The notes beneath the pieces are model-generated. The model saw nothing but the letters and a program-made list of their open reading frames with translations. It searched no databases and had not been told where the DNA came from. From Jatrophihabitans cynanchi (GTDB taxonomy: Bacteria > Actinomycetota > Actinomycetes > Mycobacteriales > Jatrophihabitantaceae), in NCBI RefSeq assembly GCF_027247405.1, contig NZ_CP097463.1, positions 1 through 64,000 on the forward strand: a stretch of 64,000 nt of DNA, in the 5' to 3' direction. A program made the position numbers and the translations under genes. Positions within the stretch are counted from its first letter, which is position 1. Each line of letters opens with the position of its first letter. Shown here one piece after another: positions 42,674-52,115 of the stretch.

Positions 42674-43179
42674 CGCTGCTCCCCTGTATCTGTGTCAAAC
42701 GCTGTGTCGCCCGTGTTGCCGCCAGTGTCATCACGCCAGCCGGCCTCGGCCACCGCGCTCTTCATCGCCATCCAGCCCAGCAGCGCGCACTTGACGCGAG
42801 CCGGGTACTTCGAGACGCCCTCGAACGCGACCGCGTCCTCGAGGACCTCCTCGTCGTCGTCGGTGAGCTGCGCCGTGCCGCGGGACTGCATCAGCGTCAG
42901 GAACCGCTGCTGCAACGCCATCGCCTCGCTGACCGGCCGGCCGATGACCAGCTCGCTCATGACCGAGGTGGAGGCCTGGCTGATCGAGCAGCCCTCGCCG
43001 TCCCAGCCCAGGTCGGCGATGGTGTCCGCGGCCAGCCGGACCCGCAGCGTGACCTCGTCGCCGCAGGTCGGGTTGACGTGGTGCACCTCGGCGTCGAACT
43101 CGTCCGGCAGCGCGTGGTGATGCGGGTTCTTGTAGTGATCCAGGATGATCTCCTGGTACAGGCTGTCGACCGCGCTCAC
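42670..43179 (-). CDS. sufU: Fe-S cluster assembly sulfur-transfer protein SufU
   Basis: 169 aa. IscU-like fold with zinc-coordinating residues in NPTCGDEV, DGEGCSIS and YPARVKCALLGW; in Gram-positive bacteria SufU takes persulfide sulfur from SufS by a zinc ligand swap. The start is GTG 43179, overlapping the sufS stop (GTGA), and the stop overlaps the sufT ATG. A C-terminal tail of about 20 polar residues is extra. Confidence 0.93.
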   Translation of the reverse strand: MSAVDSLYQEIILDHYKNPHHHALPDEFDAEVHHVNPTCGDEVTLRVRLAADTIADLGWDGEGCSISQASTSVMSELVIGRPVSEAMALQQRFLTLMQSRGTAQLTDDDEEVLEDAVAFEGVSKYPARVKCALLGWMAMKSAVAEAGWRDDTGGNTGDTAFDTDTGEQR

Positions 43180-44441
43180 GAGAACATCGCCTTCACTCTG
43201 TCGACGCCGCGGACCAGGGCGTCGATCTCGTCGGTGGTGGTGTACACCCCGAACGACGCGCGCGTGGTCGCAGGTATTCCGTAGCGCACGCACACCGGAC
43301 GGGCGCAGTGGTGCCCGGCACGGACCGCGATGCCGTCCTCGTCCAACAGCTGCGCGACGTCGTGCGGGTGAACGCCCTTGATCGTGAAGGAGATCGTCGC
43401 GCCGCGGTCGAGCGACGTGGCGGGACCGATGATGCGCAGCCCGTCGACGGTGGCCAGCCCGGCGAGAGCGTGCTCGACGAGCTGGTGCTCGCGGGCGGCG
43501 ATCTCGGTCATGCCGAGCGCGGACACGTAGTCGATCGCGGCGCCGAGCCCGACCGCCTGGGCGATCATCGGGGTGCCCGCCTCGAAGCGGTGCGGCGGCG
43601 CGGCGAACGTGGTGCCGGTCATGTCGACCGTCTCGATCATCTCGCCGCCGCCGAGGAACGGGGGCAGCTCGGCCAGCAACTCGTACCGCCCCCACAGCAC
43701 GCCGACGCCGGTCGGCCCGTACAGCTTGTGCCCGGTGAACGCGACGAAATCGGCCCCGAGCGCCTGCACGTCCAGTGGTAGGTGCGGCGCGGACTGCGAG
43801 GCATCGACGACCGTCAGCGCGCCGACCTGCCGGGCGCGGGCCACGATCCGTGCCACCGGGTTGATGGTGCCCAGCGCGTTGGACTGGTGCACGAACGCGA
43901 CCACCTTGGTGCGCTCGGTGATCACCTCGTCGATCGCGGTGTCGACAAGACGGCCCGCCGAGTTCCCATCCGTATCGATCGGCAGCCAGCGGAACGTCGC
44001 GCCGGTGCGCTGCGCGAGCAGCTGCCACGGGACGATGTTGCTGTGGTGCTCCATCTCGGTGACCACGATCTCGTCGCCGGGCCCGACCCTGAACCGCTCC
44101 GCCCCGGGCGTGGTCGTCGCGTTGGACAGGCAGTACGCCACCAGGTTCAGCGCCTCGGAGGAGTTCTTGGTGAACACCACCTCGTCACGGTTCGGCGCGT
44201 TGATGAACGCCGCGACCTTGTCGCGCGCCCGCTCGAACGCGTTCGTCGCCTCCGAGCCCAAGGTGTGCACCGCGCGCGCGACGTTCGCGTTGTGGTTGGC
44301 GTAGAACTCGCTCAGCGTGTCCAGCACGACCTGCGGCTTCTGCGAGGTGTTCGCGCTGTCGAGGTACACCAACGGAACCCCGTGCACCTCGCGCGCCAGG
44401 ATCGGGAAGTCCTTGCGGACGACATCGACGTCAAACGGCAT
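43176..44441 (-). CDS. sufS: Cysteine desulfurase SufS
   Basis: PLP enzyme producing persulfide from cysteine for Fe-S assembly. 421 aa. The PLP lysine is in FTGHKLYGPTG, the catalytic Cys in RAGHHCARP near residue 375, and HHSNIVPWQ with the conserved His near 135. Type II (SufS) by the short Cys loop. It overlaps sufC by 11 bp and sufU by 4 bp. Confidence 0.95.
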   Translation of the reverse strand: MPFDVDVVRKDFPILAREVHGVPLVYLDSANTSQKPQVVLDTLSEFYANHNANVARAVHTLGSEATNAFERARDKVAAFINAPNRDEVVFTKNSSEALNLVAYCLSNATTTPGAERFRVGPGDEIVVTEMEHHSNIVPWQLLAQRTGATFRWLPIDTDGNSAGRLVDTAIDEVITERTKVVAFVHQSNALGTINPVARIVARARQVGALTVVDASQSAPHLPLDVQALGADFVAFTGHKLYGPTGVGVLWGRYELLAELPPFLGGGEMIETVDMTGTTFAAPPHRFEAGTPMIAQAVGLGAAIDYVSALGMTEIAAREHQLVEHALAGLATVDGLRIIGPATSLDRGATISFTIKGVHPHDVAQLLDEDGIAVRAGHHCARPVCVRYGIPATTRASFGVYTTTDEIDALVRGVDRVKAMFS

Positions 44442-45201
44442 GGGCGGCAGCCTCGTTCACACCGAACCTCGCGTAGCCCTCGTTCTCCAGCTGGTCGGCC
44501 AGCTCGGCCCCGCCGGACTCGACGATGCGCCCGTCGAAGAAGACGTGCACGAAGTCCGGGGTGATGTAGCGCAGGATGCGGGTGTAGTGGGTGATCAGCA
44601 GCGTGCCGATGCCGCTCGCGCGCACCCGGTTCACGCCCTCGCTGACCACGCGGAGCGCGTCGACGTCCAGGCCGGAGTCGGTCTCGTCCAGGATCGCGAT
44701 CTTCGGCTTGAGCAGCTCGAGCTGCAAGATCTCGTGCCGCTTCTTCTCACCGCCGGAGAATCCCTCGTTGACGCTGCGCTCGGCGAACGCCTTGTCCATC
44801 TCCAGCGCCTGCATCGCGCCGTTGACCTCCTTGACCCAGGTCCGCAGCTTGGGCGCCTCGCCGCGTACCGCGGTAGCCGCGGTGCGCAGGAAGTTCGACA
44901 CCGAGACACCGGGCACCTCGACCGGGTACTGCATGGCGAGGAACAGGCCGGCGCGCGCGCGTTCGTCGACGCTCATCGCCAGCACGTCCTCACCGTCCAG
45001 GGTGACCGTGCCGCCGGTGACGGTGTACTTGGGGTGACCGGCGATCGAGTAGGCGAGGGTGGACTTGCCCGAGCCGTTCGGCCCCATGATCGCGTGGGTC
45101 TGCCCGGACGCGACGGTGAGGTCGACGCCCTTGAGGATCTCGGTGCTCTCCGCATCGCCCCCGACCGTGACGTGCAGGTCGCGAATCTCCAGGGTGGCCA
45201 T
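44431..45201 (-). CDS. sufC: Fe-S assembly ATPase SufC
   Basis: 256 aa ABC-type ATPase of the SufBCD scaffold complex. Walker A GPNGSGKSTL (about 38), Q-loop LAMQYP, signature SGGEKKRHEI, Walker B IAILDETDSGLD, and H-loop LITHYTRIL. It is soluble. Located 4 bp after sufD. Confidence 0.95.
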   Translation of the reverse strand: MATLEIRDLHVTVGGDAESTEILKGVDLTVASGQTHAIMGPNGSGKSTLAYSIAGHPKYTVTGGTVTLDGEDVLAMSVDERARAGLFLAMQYPVEVPGVSVSNFLRTAATAVRGEAPKLRTWVKEVNGAMQALEMDKAFAERSVNEGFSGGEKKRHEILQLELLKPKIAILDETDSGLDVDALRVVSEGVNRVRASGIGTLLITHYTRILRYITPDFVHVFFDGRIVESGGAELADQLENEGYARFGVNEAAAHAV

Positions 45202-45205
45202 GTGT

Positions 45206-46375
45206 CTACTCGTTCTCCAGTTCCGGGCTCGGGGTGAAGCCCAGGCGGGCCTCGATCGCGGTCATGATGCGCTGCTGCAGGTCCGCCACGCCGATGCGCT
45301 CGACGACGTCGGCGAAGAAGCCGCGGACGACCAGGCGCTGGGCCTCGTCGTGCGGAATCCCCCGCGACTGCAGGTAGAACAGCTGCAGATCGTCGAACCG
45401 TCCGGTCGCGCTCGCGTGACCGGCGCCCGCGATCTCACCGGTTTCGATCTCCAAGTTCGGGACCGAGTCGGCGCGGGCGCCGTCGGACAGCAGCAGGTTC
45501 CGGTTCATCTCGTAAGTGTCGGTGCCGGTGGCGGCAGGCCGGATCCGGACATCGCCGATCCACACGGTGCGCGCCGTCTCGCCGAGCAGCGCGTTCTTGT
45601 AGAGCACGTTGGACGAGCACTGCGGCGCGCCGTGATCGACATACAGCCGCGACTCCAGGTGCTGGTCGGCACCGGCGAAGCTGACGCCGAGGAGCTCGGC
45701 GCTGCCACCCGGGCCGGCGAACTCGACTGTGGGGGCCAGCCGGACGATCTTGCCGCCCAGGTTGACCACGACGTGCTTGAGTGTCGCGTCACGACCGACC
45801 CGGTTGGCGTGCGCGGCCAGATGGATCGCGCCGGCGTCCCAGTTCTGCACGCTCACCACGGTCAGGTGCGCGCCCGCGCCGACCACGGTCTCGACATTCG
45901 CCGCGACCGTCGTGGTGCCGGTGTGCTCGACGATCACCGTCGCCGCGGAGTTCGCGCCGGCCTCGATCACGAGGTGCCCGTAGGCCAGGCCGGGCTCGCC
46001 CCGCAGGGCGACCACGACCGGCTCGGACAGTTCGGCGCCGGCCGGGATCTGCACGAGCAGCGCCCGCTCGGCGTTGGCCCAGGCGAGCGCGCTCACCCGG
46101 TCGACCGGCCGCAGCGCCTGCCCGACCGCGGGGTGGTCCATCGGCACGACGGACCATTCGGCCGGCACCGGCGCGGTGACCTGCGGCACGACCCGCCCGG
46201 TCGGGGTGAACTGCTCGAACAGTTCGCGCAGCTGGCGGGTCGGGCTGAAGCGCCACATCTCCTCGCGGCCGCGCGGGACCTCGAAGGCGTCCGGGTCACG
46301 AGAGGTGAACCGTTCGGGGGGCGTCCCCGTCCCGCCGACCCCGTGCGAGTGAGGACGGTCCTGAACCAGAGTCAT
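45206..46375 (-). CDS. sufD: Fe-S cluster assembly protein SufD
   Basis: 389 aa. Beta-helix SufB/D-family scaffold with the C-terminal SGAGHASATGRFDDLQLFYLQSRGIPHDEAQRLVVRGFFADV signature region; the sequence around H in DHGAPQCSSNVLYKN is typical. Partner of SufB and SufC. Located 4 bp after sufB. Confidence 0.94.
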   Translation of the reverse strand: MTLVQDRPHSHGVGGTGTPPERFTSRDPDAFEVPRGREEMWRFSPTRQLRELFEQFTPTGRVVPQVTAPVPAEWSVVPMDHPAVGQALRPVDRVSALAWANAERALLVQIPAGAELSEPVVVALRGEPGLAYGHLVIEAGANSAATVIVEHTGTTTVAANVETVVGAGAHLTVVSVQNWDAGAIHLAAHANRVGRDATLKHVVVNLGGKIVRLAPTVEFAGPGGSAELLGVSFAGADQHLESRLYVDHGAPQCSSNVLYKNALLGETARTVWIGDVRIRPAATGTDTYEMNRNLLLSDGARADSVPNLEIETGEIAGAGHASATGRFDDLQLFYLQSRGIPHDEAQRLVVRGFFADVVERIGVADLQQRIMTAIEARLGFTPSPELENE

Positions 46376-46379
46376 CGGG

Positions 46380-47810
46380 TCAGCCCACCGCGCCTTCCAT
46401 CTGCAGTTCGATCAAACGGTTCAGCTCCAGCGCGTACTCCATCGGAAGCTCGCGCGCGATCGGCTCGACGAAGCCGCGCACGATCATCGCCATCGCCTCG
46501 TCCTCGGACAGGCCGCGGCTCATCAGGTAGAACAGCTGGTTCTCGCTGACCTTCGACACGGTGGCCTCGTGCCCCATCGAGACGTCGTCCTCGCGGACGT
46601 CGACGTACGGGTAGGTGTCCGAGCGGCTGATCTCGTCGACCAGCAGCGCGTCGCACTTCACCGTCGACTTGCTGTGGTGCGCGCCCTTGTGGATCTCGAC
46701 CAGCCCGCGGTAGGAGGACCGGCCGCCACTGCGCGCCACCGATTTGGAGATGATCGTCGAGGACGTGTGCGGCGCAAGGTGGAGCATCTTGGCCCCCGCG
46801 TCCTGGTGCTGGCCCTCGCCGGCGAACGCGACCGAGAGCACCTCCCCCTTGGCGTACTCGCCCATCAGCCACACGGCCGGGTACTTCATGGTCACCTTCG
46901 AGCCGATGTTGCCGTCGACCCACTCCATCGTCGCGCCGGCCTCGGCCTTGGCCCGCTTGGTGACCAGGTTGTAGACGTTGTTCGACCAGTTCTGGATGGT
47001 CGTGTAGCGGCACCGGCCGCCCTTCTTGACGATGATCTCCACCACTGCCGAGTGCAGCGAGTCAGAGCTGTAGATCGGCGCCGTGCAGCCCTCGACGTAG
47101 TGCACGTAGGCGTCCTCGTCGACGATGATCAGGGTCCGCTCGAACTGGCCCATGTTCTCGGTGTTGATCCGGAAGTAGGCCTGCAGCGGGATGTCGACGT
47201 GCACGCCCTTCGGCACGTAGATGAACGAGCCGCCGGACCACACCGCCGAGTTCAGCGCCGAGAACTTGTTGTCGCCCGACGGGATGACCGAGCCGAAGTA
47301 CTCCTCGAACAGTTCCGGGTGCTCGCGCAGCCCCGAGTCGGTGTCCAGGAAGATGACGCCCTGCTCCTCAAGATCCTCGCGAATCTTGTGGTAGACCACT
47401 TCGCTCTCGTACTGCGCGGCCACGCCCGAGACCAGCCGCTGCTTCTCCGCCTCCGGGATGCCGAGCTTGTCGTAGGTGTTGCGGATGTCGTCCGGCAGGT
47501 CGTCCCAGGTCGCGGCCTGCTTCTCGGTCGAGCGGACGAAGTACTTGATGTTGTCGAAGTCGATCCCGGACAGGTCCGAACCCCAGGTCGGCATCGGCTT
47601 CTTGTCGAAGATCTCCAGCGCCTTGAGCCGCCGGCGCAGCATCCACTCCGGCTCGCTCTTCTTGTCCGAGATGTCACGCACCACCGCCTCGGACAGCCCG
47701 CGCTGTGCCGCGGCGCCGGCCAGGTCGCTGTCGGCCCAGCCGTAGCCGTACTTACCGAGCGAGGCGATCTGCTCGTCCTGCGTGAGGACGCGTTCTGGTG
47801 CGGTCGTCAT
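46380..47810 (-). CDS. sufB: Fe-S cluster assembly protein SufB
   Basis: 476 aa, the main scaffold subunit. SufB signatures include [17 protein letters not shown], the core [24 protein letters not shown] with a Cys thought to receive sulfur, and [21 protein letters not shown] at the C-terminus. The length fits an intein-free SufB (the M. tuberculosis gene carries an intein). Located 3 bp after sufR. Confidence 0.96.
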   Translation of the reverse strand: MTTAPERVLTQDEQIASLGKYGYGWADSDLAGAAAQRGLSEAVVRDISDKKSEPEWMLRRRLKALEIFDKKPMPTWGSDLSGIDFDNIKYFVRSTEKQAATWDDLPDDIRNTYDKLGIPEAEKQRLVSGVAAQYESEVVYHKIREDLEEQGVIFLDTDSGLREHPELFEEYFGSVIPSGDNKFSALNSAVWSGGSFIYVPKGVHVDIPLQAYFRINTENMGQFERTLIIVDEDAYVHYVEGCTAPIYSSDSLHSAVVEIIVKKGGRCRYTTIQNWSNNVYNLVTKRAKAEAGATMEWVDGNIGSKVTMKYPAVWLMGEYAKGEVLSVAFAGEGQHQDAGAKMLHLAPHTSSTIISKSVARSGGRSSYRGLVEIHKGAHHSKSTVKCDALLVDEISRSDTYPYVDVREDDVSMGHEATVSKVSENQLFYLMSRGLSEDEAMAMIVRGFVEPIARELPMEYALELNRLIELQMEGAVG

Positions 47811-47813
47811 CTA

Positions 47814-48509
47814 TCAGGCCCTTCCCGACGTGGTGTTCGTGCGGTCTACGGGTGGAACGGGGACGTGCGTGGTGCAGACACCGTCGCCGTGGGCGATGGT
47901 GGCCAGGCGCTGGACGTAGGTGCCGAGCACGCGCTCGAAGGCTCGCGTCTCGGCCTCGCACAACTCCGGGAACTCGGCGGCGACGTGCGCGACCGGGCAG
48001 TGGTGCTGGCAGACCTGCACGCCCGCGCTGGCCTGCTCGGTGGTGGCGGCGTAGCCGTGCGCGGTGAGCGACTCGGCGAGCGCCTCGGTCCGGGTCAGCG
48101 GGTCGGCGGCCGGGTCCACATCGCCGGTGAGCAGCCTGGCCAGCGACTCGGCGCGGTGGTCGGCGAAGGCCACCACCGCCTGCTCGCCGCCGGTCTCGCG
48201 CAGGTACCGCAGCGCCGTGGTCGCCAGGTCGTCGTACGCATGCGGGAATGCCGCCCGGCCCGCGTCGGTGATCGCGTACACCCGCGCGGGACGTCCCCGG
48301 CCACGCTGTGCTGCCGGACGCGGCTCGGATTCGACCAGCAGCCCGTCGGCGACCAGCGCGTCCAGGTGTCGGCGGATCGCGGCGGCGGACAGGCCCAGCC
48401 GATCGGCGAGAGTTGCGGCGTTCTGCGGCCCTCGCTCCAGGATGATCCGGGCAACGGTGTCTCGCGTGCGGTCGGTACCGCCGCTGTCGACCTGCGCCCC
48501 CAATTTCAC
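47814..48509 (-). CDS. sufR: Fe-S-responsive repressor SufR
   Basis: 231 aa, start GTG 48509. The N-terminal winged HTH (about 20-70) reads NAATLADRLGLSAAAIRRHLDALVADGLL, and a C-terminal Cys cluster (VCQHHCPVAHVAAEFPELCEAE, about 170-190) matches the Fe-S ligands of SufR. In known cases it represses the suf operon when holding a cluster. First gene of sufRBDCSUT. CATACT lies exactly 6 nt before the GTG, suggesting a leaderless promoter; a longer frame up to 48827 would overlap the divergent acyltransferase gene. Confidence 0.93.
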   Translation of the reverse strand: MKLGAQVDSGGTDRTRDTVARIILERGPQNAATLADRLGLSAAAIRRHLDALVADGLLVESEPRPAAQRGRGRPARVYAITDAGRAAFPHAYDDLATTALRYLRETGGEQAVVAFADHRAESLARLLTGDVDPAADPLTRTEALAESLTAHGYAATTEQASAGVQVCQHHCPVAHVAAEFPELCEAETRAFERVLGTYVQRLATIAHGDGVCTTHVPVPPVDRTNTTSGRA

Positions 48510-48560
48510 AACACCAGTATGACGTATTTCGGGCGAGCTCGCAGGCGCGGGGTGGGCAGG

Positions 48561-48566
48561 TAGGTT
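48561..48566 (+). promoter_or_regulatory. Predicted -10 box (TAGGTT), leaderless start at 48573
   Basis: TAGGTT ends 6 nt before the GTG at 48573. Confidence 0.55.
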
Positions 48567-48572
48567 GCACGC

Positions 48573-49241
48573 GTGCTGTACCGGACCCTCGAGCTCACCG
48601 TCGCTCCCGCCCTGCGTGCGGTGTACCGACCCGAGGTCATCGGCCTGCAGCACGTCCCGGCGAGCGGTCCGGTGATCCTCGCGGGTAACCACATCTCGTT
48701 CGCGGACGAGATCTTCACGCCCCTCGCCGCGCGGCGCCAGATCTTCTACTTCGCCAAGGCCGAGTACTTCACCACCCCGGGGATTCGCGGGCGCGCGATG
48801 GCCGCATTCTTCCATGGTATGGGGCATGTCCCGGTGGCGCGCGCGGACACTCGCTCAGCAGCCGCGGTGATCGACATCGGGGTCGAGGTGCTGGGCGAGG
48901 GCCGCGCGCTCGGCATCTTCCCCGAGGGCACCCGCTCGCCGGACGGGAAGCTGTACCGGTTCCGCACCGGCGTCGCCCGGGTGGCCCTGCGCAGCGGGGC
49001 GCCGGTGGTGCCGGTCGCGCTCGTCGGCACCCGTGCCGTCCAGCCGCCCGGCACCCGCAGCTGGCACCGCGCCCCCGTCCAGGTGCACTTCGGCGCGCCG
49101 CTGCAGTTTCCCGCCCAGCCCGGCGGTGAGCGCAGTTCGCGGGTGCTGCGTGAGATCACCGAGACCGTCCGCGAAGCCGTCCAGGCGATGTCCGGGCAGG
49201 AGTACGTCGACGCCTACGCGCAGTCGTCCGCCGCGCTCTGA
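48573..49241 (+). CDS. 1-acyl-sn-glycerol-3-phosphate acyltransferase family protein
   Basis: 222 aa. Motif I NHISFAD (residues 39-45, NHx4D), motif III FPEGTRSPDG and the region PVVPVALVGTRAV are clear, so this is a PlsC-type acyltransferase making phosphatidic acid or a related lipid. One N-terminal hydrophobic helix. Start GTG 48573, leaderless type. Divergent from sufR. In the M. tuberculosis block this slot holds mptB, so the gene appears to be a local difference. Confidence 0.88.
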   Translation: MLYRTLELTVAPALRAVYRPEVIGLQHVPASGPVILAGNHISFADEIFTPLAARRQIFYFAKAEYFTTPGIRGRAMAAFFHGMGHVPVARADTRSAAAVIDIGVEVLGEGRALGIFPEGTRSPDGKLYRFRTGVARVALRSGAPVVPVALVGTRAVQPPGTRSWHRAPVQVHFGAPLQFPAQPGGERSSRVLREITETVREAVQAMSGQEYVDAYAQSSAAL

Positions 49242-49306
49242 TCCGCGGGCGTGTCGGGGTGCTCACGTCCGGCGATCCCGCGGCACGTTCTGCGCGCGCA
49301 CGTTCC

Positions 49307-49312
49307 TACACT
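49307..49312 (+). promoter_or_regulatory. Predicted -10 box (TACACT), leaderless start at 49319
   Basis: TACACT ends 6 nt before the GTG at 49319 and defines the start over the upstream GTG at 49259. Confidence 0.55.
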
Positions 49313-49318
49313 GACTTC

Positions 49319-50254
49319 GTGTCCGCCGATTCCAGCGCTGCCGTCGAGGTCGTCGACCTCGTCAAGGCGTACGGCGCCCGGCGTGCCGTGGACGGCCTCA
49401 GCCTGACCGTGCCACAGGGTGCCGTGCTGGCGCTGCTCGGCCCGAACGGCGCGGGCAAGACGACCACCATCGAGATCTGCGAGGGGTTCCGGCGCCCGGA
49501 CTCCGGCAGCGTGCGCGTACTCGGCCTGGACGCCGTCCGCGACGCCGCCCGGCTTCGCCCGCGGGTCGGCGTGATGCTGCAGGACGGTGTCGGCGGGTAC
49601 ACCGGCGCGAGCGCCATCGAGCTGCTGCGCCTGTTCGCCGCCTACGCCGCACACCCGCACCGGCCGGAGGCGCTGCTGGACGCCGTGGGGCTGACCGAGG
49701 TGGCCGGCACACAGGTCAAACGGCTCTCCGGTGGGCAACAGCAACGCCTGTCGCTGGCGATGGCCCTGGTCGCCCGTCCCGAGCTGGTGTTCCTGGACGA
49801 GCCGACCACCGGCATGGATCCGCAGGCCAGGCGGGCCACCTGGGACTTCATCCGCAAGCTGCGCACCGACGGCGTCAGCGTCGTGCTCACCACCCATTTC
49901 CTCGACGAGGCCGAGCAGCTCGCCGACACGGTCGTGGTGATGGACGCCGGCCGGATCGTCGCGTCGGGCACCCCGGCCGAGCTGACCAAGGCCGGCGCCG
50001 AGGGGCAGATCCGGTTCCACGCCGCGCCCGGGCTGCGGCTGGTCTCGCTGATCGCGGCACTCCCGGCGGGAACCCACGCGGTCGAGGAGACGCCCGGCCA
50101 CTACCTGGTGACCGGCGATGTCGACCCGCAACTGCTCGCCACCCTGACCGCATGGTGCGCCGGGCAGGGCGTGCTCGCCGAGAACCTGTCGGTCGAGCGG
50201 CGCAGCCTCGAGGACGTGTTCCTCGAGCTCACCGGCCACGGCCTGCGCACATGA
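49319..50254 (+). CDS. ABC-2 type transporter ATP-binding protein
   Basis: 311 aa. Walker A GPNGAGKTTT (about 41), signature LSGGQQQR, Walker B LVFLDEPTTGMD, H-loop TTHFLDE, followed by a C-terminal regulatory extension of about 90 residues as in DrrA/CcmA-like exporters. It overlaps the permease gene by ATGA, with heme A synthase next. The order (ABC ATPase, ABC-2 permease, ctaA) corresponds to M. tuberculosis Rv1458c-Rv1456c. Substrate unknown; a link with heme or cytochrome biogenesis is possible from context only. Confidence 0.9.
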   Translation: MSADSSAAVEVVDLVKAYGARRAVDGLSLTVPQGAVLALLGPNGAGKTTTIEICEGFRRPDSGSVRVLGLDAVRDAARLRPRVGVMLQDGVGGYTGASAIELLRLFAAYAAHPHRPEALLDAVGLTEVAGTQVKRLSGGQQQRLSLAMALVARPELVFLDEPTTGMDPQARRATWDFIRKLRTDGVSVVLTTHFLDEAEQLADTVVVMDAGRIVASGTPAELTKAGAEGQIRFHAAPGLRLVSLIAALPAGTHAVEETPGHYLVTGDVDPQLLATLTAWCAGQGVLAENLSVERRSLEDVFLELTGHGLRT

Positions 50255-51033
50255 GCACCCCGTTGACCGCCTCGTTGTCGTTCGTGCCGGCGCCGGCCGC
50301 CGCGCCGCGCTCGCGCATGCTCGCCGCGCAGACCCGCATGGAGTTCCGGCTCCTGCTGCGCAACGGCGAGCAGGTCGGCCTGACGCTCGTCATCCCGCTG
50401 CTGCTGCTGTTCTTCTTCAACCTGCCGTTGCTGTACTCGCTCGGCGTGCCGCGCCGCATCGACTTCGTGGTGCCGAGCATCATCGCGCTCGCCGTGATGT
50501 CCGCGGCGTTCACCGGCCTGGCGATCGGCACCGGGTTCGAGCGCAAGTACGCGGTGCTCAAACGCCTCGGGGCGACGGCGCTGCCGCGTGCCGTGCTGAT
50601 CGGCGGCAAGACGCTCGCCGTGCTGTTGCTCGAGGTCGTCCAGGTGGTGCTGATCTGCGCCGTGGGTTTCGCGCTCGGCTGGCACCCGCACGGCGACCCG
50701 CTGCTCCTGCCCGTACTGATCGGCCTCGGCACGCTCGCGTTCGGCGGCCTCGGGCTGCTGCTCGCCGGCACGCTGCGGGCCGAGGTCACGCTGGCCGCCG
50801 CCAACCTGATCTGGCTGGTGCTCCTGTTCGCCGGCGGCATCGCGATCCCGCTGTCGAAGTACCCCTCCGGCGTTGCGGACGTGCTGCAGTACCTGCCCTC
50901 GGCGGCACTCTCGCACGGCCTGCACGCCGTGCTGCAGGACGGTGCCGGGCTGCCGGTACACGACCTGCTGACGCTGGTGGTGTGGACGGCGATCGCCTTG
51001 CCTGCAGCGGCGAGCTGGTTCCGATGGGAGTAG
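50251..51033 (+). CDS. ABC-2 type transporter permease
   Basis: 260 aa with six membrane segments from about residue 42 to the C-terminus, ABC-2 family. LGATALPRAVLIGGK and LIWLVLLFAGGIAIPLSKYP are typical loop features of DrrB-like permeases. Start ATG 50251 overlaps the ATPase stop; the stop lies 10 bp inside ctaA. Confidence 0.9.
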   Translation: MSTPLTASLSFVPAPAAAPRSRMLAAQTRMEFRLLLRNGEQVGLTLVIPLLLLFFFNLPLLYSLGVPRRIDFVVPSIIALAVMSAAFTGLAIGTGFERKYAVLKRLGATALPRAVLIGGKTLAVLLLEVVQVVLICAVGFALGWHPHGDPLLLPVLIGLGTLAFGGLGLLLAGTLRAEVTLAAANLIWLVLLFAGGIAIPLSKYPSGVADVLQYLPSAALSHGLHAVLQDGAGLPVHDLLTLVVWTAIALPAAASWFRWE

Positions 51034-52013
51034 CGACGACGCCTGTGGGGGCGGCACCGCCCGCGGTGCTCCCCCGCCACGTCGCGCTGCTGCGCCGCGT
51101 CATCCCGCCCGCGTTGCGCGGCCGGACCGCCTTCCGCCGGTTCGCGCTGTGGTCGGTGCTGACGAACGTCCTGATCGTGGTCAGCGGCGGCGCGGTCCGG
51201 CTGACCGATTCCGGCCTGGGCTGCCCCACCTGGCCGCGCTGCACGGATGCGTCGCTCACACCCACGCACCAGTACGCGATCCACGGGGTCATCGAGTTCA
51301 CCAACCGGCAGCTCACCTTCGTCGTCGCCTTCTTCGCCCTCGCCACCTGGCTGATCGCGATGGCGCGCGTGGAGCACCGGCGGCTGGCGACCGTTGCCGC
51401 GCTGAGCATTCCGGCCCAGGCCGTCCTCGGTGGGCTGACCGTGCTGACCCACCTGAACCCGTGGCTGGTGGCCGCCCACTTCATGCTCTCGATGGCGATC
51501 CTGTTCGTCACCGCGTGGGTGTGGTGGCGGGTGCGCGGCTCCGCGCCGGCGCTCGCCGTCCCGCCCGCCGCGCGCATCCTGGCGCGGGTCACCGCGGTGG
51601 TGGCGGTGGCGGTGCTGGTGCTGGGCACGGTCGTCACCGGCGCCGGTCCCCATGCCGGCGACAAGGACGACTCGGGCAAGGTGCACCGGATCGGGCTCAA
51701 GGTCTCGTCCATGGCGCAACTGCATGCCGACTCGGTGATGGTGCTGATCGGCGTGAGCATCGGGTTAGTCGCGCTGTGCTACGCGATCCGGGTCGCCGAC
51801 ACGGTGCGCCGCGCAGCCTGGCTGCTGCTGGCGGTCGAACTCGCGCAGGGCGTCATCGGCTACACGCAGTACTTCCTGCACGTCCCGCCGGTACTCGTCG
51901 GGCTGCACATGTTCGGCGCCTGCCTGCTGTGGCTGGCCGCGCTGCACGTGCTCGCGCTCGTCGAACCGCGTGCCACGGGCGAGCCGTCAGATGCGTCGGT
52001 GCCCGAGGAGTGA
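51024..52013 (+). CDS. ctaA: Heme A synthase
   Basis: Oxidises heme O to heme A for cytochrome c oxidase. 329 aa with eight membrane segments. Cys67 and Cys73 in GLGCPTWPRC form the conserved loop pair of Gram-positive CtaA; HGVIEFTNR, AHFMLSMAIL, HADSVMVL and LHMFGACLLW carry the heme-ligand His residues and the catalytic Glu. ATG 51024 is used (10-bp overlap with the permease gene). The partner ctaB lies 4.4 kb downstream on the other strand. Confidence 0.93.
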   Translation: MGVATTPVGAAPPAVLPRHVALLRRVIPPALRGRTAFRRFALWSVLTNVLIVVSGGAVRLTDSGLGCPTWPRCTDASLTPTHQYAIHGVIEFTNRQLTFVVAFFALATWLIAMARVEHRRLATVAALSIPAQAVLGGLTVLTHLNPWLVAAHFMLSMAILFVTAWVWWRVRGSAPALAVPPAARILARVTAVVAVAVLVLGTVVTGAGPHAGDKDDSGKVHRIGLKVSSMAQLHADSVMVLIGVSIGLVALCYAIRVADTVRRAAWLLLAVELAQGVIGYTQYFLHVPPVLVGLHMFGACLLWLAALHVLALVEPRATGEPSDASVPEE

Positions 52014-52115
52014 CCCTGGTGGGCCAGGTGGCCGGGTGGCCGGGCAATCACGCCTCGCTGTCGATCGCCGAGCGTCGCAATGTGCCGTTGGCTCGACACC
52101 ACCTGGGAGGCGGCG

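Noticed and set aside
46380-47810. Intein in sufB, as in M. tuberculosis
   Set aside because: The frame is a normal 476 residues without an insertion.
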